This document shows positions 58,979 to 64,000 of a stretch of 64,000 bases of DNA, piece after piece. The notes below the pieces were generated by a model. That model did not search any database, had not been told where the DNA came from, and was given only the letters and a program-made list of their open reading frames with translations. Made by a program: the position numbers and the translations under genes. Source of the stretch: Gilvirhabdus luticola (GTDB lineage Bacteria; Bacteroidota; Bacteroidia; Flavobacteriales; Flavobacteriaceae); the NCBI RefSeq assembly GCF_032583975.1, contig NZ_JAWHTF010000002.1, one strand, 5' to 3'. How positions within the stretch are numbered: position 1 is the first letter of the stretch; every line of letters begins with the position of its first letter.

Positions 58979-61714
58979 CTACAAATCATATTTAATACTG
59001 AATATGATATATCGTGGTTGTATAAAATATTCACTAACACTTGTATACAAAGTATTGGAGTTATCTTGATTCAGGGATTTGGTGTTTAAAATATTTGTGG
59101 CTCTAACCTTATATTCCCATTTACTGTCTTTCTTTTGATAAGACAAACCAGCATCAAAAAAGCTATAATTATTTAATGTTTTATGATCATTTTTATAGTT
59201 AAAATATGAATAATCCGCTCTAAAAATAAAGCCTTTAAGGAAATAGGCATCCATATTTGCGAATGGGCTTTGCGTATAGAATTTTGTTTTTCCTGACCCT
59301 TGTTCATATTCATTGACGGTAAGGTTATAGCCAACTTCAAAATTTGGTGCTTTCCTGAAATTAGTGCTCAACCGTGTTTTGTACGATTGGCTGAATGATT
59401 CATTGATGCTTCTTTGGTTATTGACCATTTGATTGTATTTTGAATAGGACAGATTACCTCCTATAGACGCTTTAAATTTGCCAATACTTTTTTCAAATCT
59501 AGCATCTACAAATACCGATTCATCGGCAAAATTTGAATTAAAAGATGTTGAAACCTGACTTGTAGTTTGGATGTCTGGCTCTCCAGGTGTTGGATTTGGA
59601 ATGGTTAAAAATTCTGTTCTTGATCTAATTTCATCAACTCCTTTGCTATAGTTAACGTATGCAAATACGTTGGTGTAATTAAACATATTAAAACTGAAAT
59701 AACTTAAATTCAAGTTATGTGAAAGTGAATTTTCCAAGTTTCTATTACCCTGATATAATACATTGTAATTATTAAAAACAGCAGCTTCTGCCAATTGGTC
59801 TACATCTGTAAAACTGTTTTCCATACTATATCTAAAATTTAATGTTTCGCTTTTCTTGAGCTGAATTCTTGTATCAAAATCTGGCAATAATCTTATGAAG
59901 TTATCTTTAACCTGACTCCCAAATTGGTTATTTTTGGTAGTATATGAATGTACAGAAAATCCTGGACTGAATGTGAAAATTCCTGATTTCAATCTATAAT
60001 GCAAGCCCAAATAAACATCACTAAAGTTGAACTTTACATCATTTAAAATATCAACCTGCGAATTATCAAGTTCGTATTGATCACCATTATCCAAAATCTG
60101 AAAGATTTTAGAATCAAACTGCTGTTTGCTCAATAAGGTACCTAAAGTAAAATTTATATTACTCTTTTGGTTCAACACATACCAATAGTCTATTTTGGCA
60201 TCCAACTTATTTGTTTTGACACTCTTGTCTTGTGCAGTGCTCAATAGTGTTTGGTTAGTGTCTAGACCAAGCATATCCGTAAACTGAAATTGCTCTGATT
60301 GTTCTAATGTTGCATTGTAGAACGGATTTTCATCCTGCCATAAATGTTGAACTTCAAGGGCAAAAATATTTTTATTATTTAAGGTATAATAGTAATTTAG
60401 GTTTTGACTCAAACTAAATGGACTCTGCTTCTGAATCTCATTAACGTTCTGCAAAATTGATGAATAAAAATCCTGATATTCGTTTTGCTTGGAAACCTTT
60501 GCAAAAATATCATAATCCAAATGATTATTACCATTAGGCTTATAGCTGGAGCTTAACTTAAACAAGCCTAAATCTACCTTTTGATGGGTTTTACTCTGTG
60601 TTGTTTCATCTGGTGGTGGAATATCTCCTGTTTCAGATTGCACATACCGCTTTATACTATTTTGTTCTAATTCTGTTCGTGTACCAGAATAAATTGCAAA
60701 ACCACTTAAATCCCAAGTCTTTTTTGGTGAATAACTAAAGTTTGCAGCTCCAAATTTAGTGTCTATGGCTTTAGCTTTATTGTTTTGCATAGTTAAAAAA
60801 CCCATGTCCTGTGCTTCAACATTAAACCCTGTTCCACTTCTTTGATTAAGTCCTCTAAAACCTCCAGAGAATTTAAAATAATCTCGCATTGTAAAAGGAA
60901 CCTCACCAATATTATTCATGTCGGTAATAATATTGATGCTATACTTCGGGCTATAATAAAACAGTTTTGGATGTGCCAAATAACGCTCGTCTGGACCTAA
61001 ACCTGCAGTAATCTCACCAAACCAAAAATTCTTTTTCCCTTCTTTAAGCTTAATATTAATGGCAATATTGTCTTCATTGCTTCTCACATTTTGAAGTTGG
61101 CTCACCTCATCATAATTCTTTAACACCTGAACTTTATCTAAAGCATCTGCCGGTATATTTTTTGTTGCCAATTTGGTATCACCATCAAAAAAATCCTTGC
61201 CTTCTACCATGACTTTATCCACGACCTTACCTTCCACTTCTATTTCACCATCATCATTTATATCAACACCAGGTAATTTTTTAAGTACATCTTCAAGTTT
61301 CTTATCGGTTTCGTCCTTAAAAGAATCTACGTTATAGACAAGTGTATCACCTTTTATAGTTACAGGCATTTCGTAAATCAATTCAACTGCATCAAGAGTG
61401 TTGTCAGGCATAAGATTGAAGTTTTTTATCATATCATCTTCAGAAGTTTCAACGATTTCTTCAAACGTTTTCATGCCTATATAACTTACTTGTATAGTAT
61501 ATGAAGTATTCTTTTTTAAGTTAAGTCTGTATTCCCCTTGATCGTTTGTAATACCATACGAATCCAGATTTTCAGTTGATTGATTGATAGCGACAACATT
61601 TGATAATTCTAAAGGGTTGCCAATACTGTCTTTTACTACTCCTTCTAATTTTATTTGGGCAAATGATGAGCTTGCTACAAACAAAAGGAGTATAATTGAT
61701 AATTTATATTGCAT
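58979..61714 (-). CDS. Outer-membrane beta-barrel protein (TonB-receptor-like)
   Basis: 911 aa with a signal peptide (LSIILLLFVASSSFAQ). A carboxypeptidase-type regulatory domain (about 18-100) is followed by a plug-like region (VEVEGKVVDKVMVEGKDFF, LDKVQVLKNYDEVSQL, about 110-215) and a long barrel of alternating aromatic strands to the C-terminus (YIIFSIKYDL). No SusD partner is adjacent, which points to an import or sensing role other than a Sus pair. The gene follows the GLPGLI gene by 29 bases in one operon. The GLPGLI/barrel/histidine-kinase set suggests envelope-stress or metal/peptide sensing; this is inference. Confidence 0.84.
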   Translation of the reverse strand: MQYKLSIILLLFVASSSFAQIKLEGVVKDSIGNPLELSNVVAINQSTENLDSYGITNDQGEYRLNLKKNTSYTIQVSYIGMKTFEEIVETSEDDMIKNFNLMPDNTLDAVELIYEMPVTIKGDTLVYNVDSFKDETDKKLEDVLKKLPGVDINDDGEIEVEGKVVDKVMVEGKDFFDGDTKLATKNIPADALDKVQVLKNYDEVSQLQNVRSNEDNIAINIKLKEGKKNFWFGEITAGLGPDERYLAHPKLFYYSPKYSINIITDMNNIGEVPFTMRDYFKFSGGFRGLNQRSGTGFNVEAQDMGFLTMQNNKAKAIDTKFGAANFSYSPKKTWDLSGFAIYSGTRTELEQNSIKRYVQSETGDIPPPDETTQSKTHQKVDLGLFKLSSSYKPNGNNHLDYDIFAKVSKQNEYQDFYSSILQNVNEIQKQSPFSLSQNLNYYYTLNNKNIFALEVQHLWQDENPFYNATLEQSEQFQFTDMLGLDTNQTLLSTAQDKSVKTNKLDAKIDYWYVLNQKSNINFTLGTLLSKQQFDSKIFQILDNGDQYELDNSQVDILNDVKFNFSDVYLGLHYRLKSGIFTFSPGFSVHSYTTKNNQFGSQVKDNFIRLLPDFDTRIQLKKSETLNFRYSMENSFTDVDQLAEAAVFNNYNVLYQGNRNLENSLSHNLNLSYFSFNMFNYTNVFAYVNYSKGVDEIRSRTEFLTIPNPTPGEPDIQTTSQVSTSFNSNFADESVFVDARFEKSIGKFKASIGGNLSYSKYNQMVNNQRSINESFSQSYKTRLSTNFRKAPNFEVGYNLTVNEYEQGSGKTKFYTQSPFANMDAYFLKGFIFRADYSYFNYKNDHKTLNNYSFFDAGLSYQKKDSKWEYKVRATNILNTKSLNQDNSNTLYTSVSEYFIQPRYIIFSIKYDL

Positions 61715-61743
61715 GTTCGTTTTTTGATTGATGAAATAGAATA

Positions 61744-62580
61744 TTATCCTCCAATTCTAATTTCAATTCTTTCGCCATCACCATCCCGATTGTGTTTGTA
61801 ACGATCATTCATTTCCTGCATTTTCTTTTCTACGATCTCTTCAAACTCTAATTGGTTAACCTCTTTACCTTTATCTGGCTCTACAATACTTACTTTGTCT
61901 TTTGGGTTTAAAACTATTTTACTACAAATTATAGTTTCCGTTCCATCATTTACCTCAAGGATTAATCCTGGAAGTCCTTGATATTTTGCTGGTCCACTAT
62001 TAACTGGTACTTGCATGGTGTACCAAGCCGTAATTGTAATTTCTTCTATTTTAGGTTCTGCTGTTTCACTCAAGTCTTTATCTCCATTAATACTCATTGA
62101 GCTTTCAAATACTTCAACCTGTCTTTTCATTGTAGCTTTATGACATGTGTAATTGCCTATGTTTTTAGTTTCGCCATGCATAGTCCAATCTGGATTTTCA
62201 AGATTGTCTTTAATAAGAAATACTTTACCAAAGACTTCATTCTGGCTAGTGTATCGTTGTTCTTTTGTGTTTTTGTAAAGAATATCAGAACCATCTGTGC
62301 TTGCAACAACAAATTGCATTCCTTCAGGTTGCGGAGCTTCTAAAATTTCGTCCTCTTTATAAATAGATTCTTCTTTATTGAATGTAAGAATGTAGGTTTT
62401 TTCAAAATTCTTTTTTAACATTGCTATGATTTGGTTGTAACGCTCTCCTCCTATTTGAGTACTGTCTAGTTCAATATCCATTTTCCGTTTGGACTTATAA
62501 GTAGCTTCTCCTTGGAAATCTTGTGCCAGGAACGTGCTTGTTAGCAATAAGCTTACTAATAACATACATGTGTGTTTCAT
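61744..62580 (-). CDS. GLPGLI-family secreted protein
   Basis: 278 aa with a signal peptide (MLLVSLLLTSTFLAQ). The family name motif is present in AKYQGLPGLILEVNDG near 203-218. The mature part is beta-rich with acidic and basic patches. The function of the family is unknown; it occurs next to TonB-type barrels in Bacteroidota. It is the first gene of the leftward operon and shares a 120-base divergent region, with three GTTAAC boxes, with the histidine kinase gene. Confidence 0.88.
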   Translation of the reverse strand: MKHTCMLLVSLLLTSTFLAQDFQGEATYKSKRKMDIELDSTQIGGERYNQIIAMLKKNFEKTYILTFNKEESIYKEDEILEAPQPEGMQFVVASTDGSDILYKNTKEQRYTSQNEVFGKVFLIKDNLENPDWTMHGETKNIGNYTCHKATMKRQVEVFESSMSINGDKDLSETAEPKIEEITITAWYTMQVPVNSGPAKYQGLPGLILEVNDGTETIICSKIVLNPKDKVSIVEPDKGKEVNQLEFEEIVEKKMQEMNDRYKHNRDGDGERIEIRIGG

Positions 62581-62605
62581 CGTTTTTGTTTTAATATTTG
62601 TGACA

Positions 62606-62613
62606 CAAAGATG
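62606..62613 (-). promoter_or_regulatory. Possible -7 box of the GLPGLI operon
   Basis: On the minus strand CATCTTTG differs from TAnnTTTG by one base and ends 25 bases before the GLPGLI start. The GTTAAC boxes lie just upstream of it. Confidence 0.4.
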
Positions 62614-62635
62614 AACAGCTTCATGTTTTTTTTTA

Positions 62636-62661
62636 GTTAACTACTGTTAACGTGTGTTAAC
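62636..62661. promoter_or_regulatory. Three GTTAAC operator boxes at 10-base spacing
   Basis: GTTAAC occurs at 62636, 62646 and 62656, exactly one helical turn apart. Because each box is itself palindromic, the array can be read from both strands. It ends 4 bases before the -33 box of the histidine kinase. Spaced repeats of this type suit an OmpR-family response regulator. Confidence 0.65.
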
Positions 62662-62664
62662 CGA

Positions 62665-62696
62665 TTGGTTTTATATTATTTTAACATTTACTTTTG
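62665..62696 (+). promoter_or_regulatory. Promoter of the histidine kinase gene, apparently leaderless
   Basis: TTGG (62665-62668) and TACTTTTG (62689-62696) are 20 bases apart, the same layout as the metK promoter. The -7 box ends 4 bases before the ATG, so the transcript would have almost no 5' leader. Confidence 0.6.
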
Positions 62697-62700
62697 GCGT

Positions 62701-64000
62701 ATGGATGATTCAAGATATCGTTGGATTTTATATATCATAATTTTTGTAATACTCGGCACTATTGGTATTCAAGTGTATTGGAATTATAAAAATTACCTTA
62801 TTAATAAGCAGCAATTTGTGAATGATGTTCAGATAAGTCTGGACAATGCCGTAGAATCTTATTTTGCCAATTTAGCTGAAGTTAACACCATCAAGTTTGC
62901 TTTTAGAGGAGATATTGATGAAAACGATCTAATGGGTGAAGAGCGATTGGACAGTATTATGCATGAATTCAAATTTTCAACTCTTTCTGAAGACGAATTT
63001 GATTCTTTAAACATTGAAATTTTAGATGGTGAAGTAAAATATCAAGGTCTTAAGGGTGATTCAGTAATTGATATTTTAAAAAGTAAAAATGGTGAAGAAT
63101 TTTGGCAGAAAGAGCGCGTTTTTTTAAAGCGTTTTCATGTAGATTCCATCTCACAAACCGAATTAAAAAATTTAACCTCAAAGGTTATTGTTTCTCTATC
63201 TAATGACAGTCTATTATTAGAGCAGATTGACACTTTATTAGAACAAGAATTACATAGGAAAAATCTAAAATTAGATTACTATTTAGCATATAAAGATGCT
63301 GTCGATAATACAAAGTCAATTAACAGGCTTTCAGTTTTTAAAAAGGTGAATGATTCGTTGATTGAAAAAAAGTTTTTAAGCACTACATCAAAATCTACCT
63401 ATTTACCTTATGACACTTCTTTAAAAGTGTATTTTACAAATGAAACAAAATCTATTTTAAAGCGAATTTTAACTGGCATTGTGTTGTCTACATTATTAGT
63501 GCTGCTTGTAATAAGTTGTTTGTTTTATCTCTTAAAAATTATAAAACGTCAAAAGCAATTGGCAGAAGTTAAAAATGATTTAATCAGTAACATTACACAC
63601 GAATTCAAAACACCTATTGCAACCATTGGAGTAGCTCTTGAAAGTATTAAAGATTTTAATGTTATTGATGATAAGGAGAAAACGAAAAAGTATTTAAAAA
63701 TGTCTGGAGACCAATTATCCAAACTCAATGTTATGGTTGAAAAATTATTGGAAACAGCAACTCTAGATAGCGATAATTTAAAGCTTAACACAGAGCAAAT
63801 CAATCTTGTAGATTTGGTGAAATCATCTGTAGATAGATATCAAATTCAAAATGAAAATAAAGCGTTTCATTTTGAATCCAAAATCGATGAAGCTATAATT
63901 TCTGTTGATATTTTTCATTTAGAAAATGCTATTAACAATGTTATCGACAATGCTGTTAAGTATGGTGGAGGCTCTATTTTGGTTAAAATGGAAAACAATT
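62701..64000 (+). CDS. Membrane sensor histidine kinase, cut by the window end
   Basis: 433 codons are visible and the frame is still open at base 64000. The first membrane helix (WILYIIIFVILGTIGIQVYW) is followed by a periplasmic sensor region (about 30-254), a second helix (ILTGIVLSTLLVLLVISCLF near 257-276) and the kinase core. The H box NITHEFKTP has phospho-acceptor His300, and the N box AINNVIDNAVKYGG lies near 409-422. The ATP lid is beyond the window. An OmpR-type response regulator is expected next. The upstream GTTAAC array and the divergent GLPGLI/barrel operon are likely targets. Confidence 0.93.
   Translation, partial: MDDSRYRWILYIIIFVILGTIGIQVYWNYKNYLINKQQFVNDVQISLDNAVESYFANLAEVNTIKFAFRGDIDENDLMGEERLDSIMHEFKFSTLSEDEFDSLNIEILDGEVKYQGLKGDSVIDILKSKNGEEFWQKERVFLKRFHVDSISQTELKNLTSKVIVSLSNDSLLLEQIDTLLEQELHRKNLKLDYYLAYKDAVDNTKSINRLSVFKKVNDSLIEKKFLSTTSKSTYLPYDTSLKVYFTNETKSILKRILTGIVLSTLLVLLVISCLFYLLKIIKRQKQLAEVKNDLISNITHEFKTPIATIGVALESIKDFNVIDDKEKTKKYLKMSGDQLSKLNVMVEKLLETATLDSDNLKLNTEQINLVDLVKSSVDRYQIQNENKAFHFESKIDEAIISVDIFHLENAINNVIDNAVKYGGGSILVKMENN

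Noticed and set aside
63549..63803. 84-codon minus-strand frame at the window end
   Set aside because: It is antisense to the H-box region of the histidine kinase, which is certain.

Overview
The window is an AT-rich chromosomal segment from a member of the Flavobacteriaceae (Bacteroidota). The evidence is a type IX secretion C-terminal domain, a GLPGLI protein, a DUF6090 protein, Bacteroidota-type promoters (TTTG/TTGG about 20 bases upstream of TAnnTTTG), the N-acyl-ornithine version of the arginine pathway, and a SAM-I riboswitch in front of methionine genes. No rRNA, tRNA, CRISPR array, transposase or integrase was found.

Layout. (1) 1-4,850: a minus-strand methionine/threonine operon. 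A SAM-I riboswitch leads a trifunctional MetX-like/aspartokinase/homoserine dehydrogenase fusion, followed by metZ. (2) 4,847-10,891: a 518-aa helical-repeat protein divergent from leuACDB, which ends at a strong terminator. (3) 10,996-20,509: ppgK converges on a nine-gene arginine operon (acyltransferase, argG, argC, proC, argD, argF', argB, M20 deacylase, argH) with many 4-base overlaps. (4) 20,510-21,097: a structured intergenic region. (5) 21,098-25,771: a Tat-exported sugar-oxidation operon of GMC oxidoreductase, its small subunit, a hydroxypyruvate-isomerase-like protein and a Gfo/Idh/MocA protein. (6) 25,856-44,862: an integron-like cassette array, described below. (7) 44,897-47,104: an M1 peptidase and an azurin. 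(8) 47,147-54,289: ilvD-ilvB-ilvN-ilvC-gapN on the minus strand, divergent from metK, which has a SAM-II-like riboswitch. (9) 56,215-58,845: a DUF3179 protein followed by a second, degenerate metK 3' end with its own terminator. (10) 58,979-64,000: an outer-membrane barrel protein and a GLPGLI protein, divergent from a sensor histidine kinase cut by the window edge; three GTTAAC boxes lie between them.

The standout is region 6. About seventeen imperfect palindromes (59 to about 290 bases, some decayed) separate one- or two-gene units, nearly all on the plus strand. Each site has a left core ending in AAC, a bulged stem and a right core ending in (C)GTT. The first 7-13 bases of a unit, beginning with GTT, are usually the reverse complement of the last bases of the same unit, ending in AAC, one to two kilobases away. 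Pairs include GTTGTACCC/GGGTACAAC, GTTGTAGCTA/TAGCTACAAC, GTTGTGCTT/AAGCACAAC, GTTGGTGTGT/ACACACCAAC, GTTGGCAAAC/GTTTGCCAAC and GTTCTTTAGC/GCTACAGAAC. Integron cassettes leave this footprint after excision and integration as circles at attC. No integrase is in the window, so it is best described as an attC-like cassette cluster lacking a visible integrase. The cargo is mostly exported or membrane proteins: lipoproteins, hydrolases, a protease-like protein, a repeat adhesin, MscL, VanZ-like and a carrier. The sites decay toward the right end.

Functionally, the flanks are housekeeping amino-acid synthesis (Met/Thr, Leu, Arg, Ile/Val, S-adenosylmethionine) with two SAM riboswitch classes. The middle is accessory DNA.
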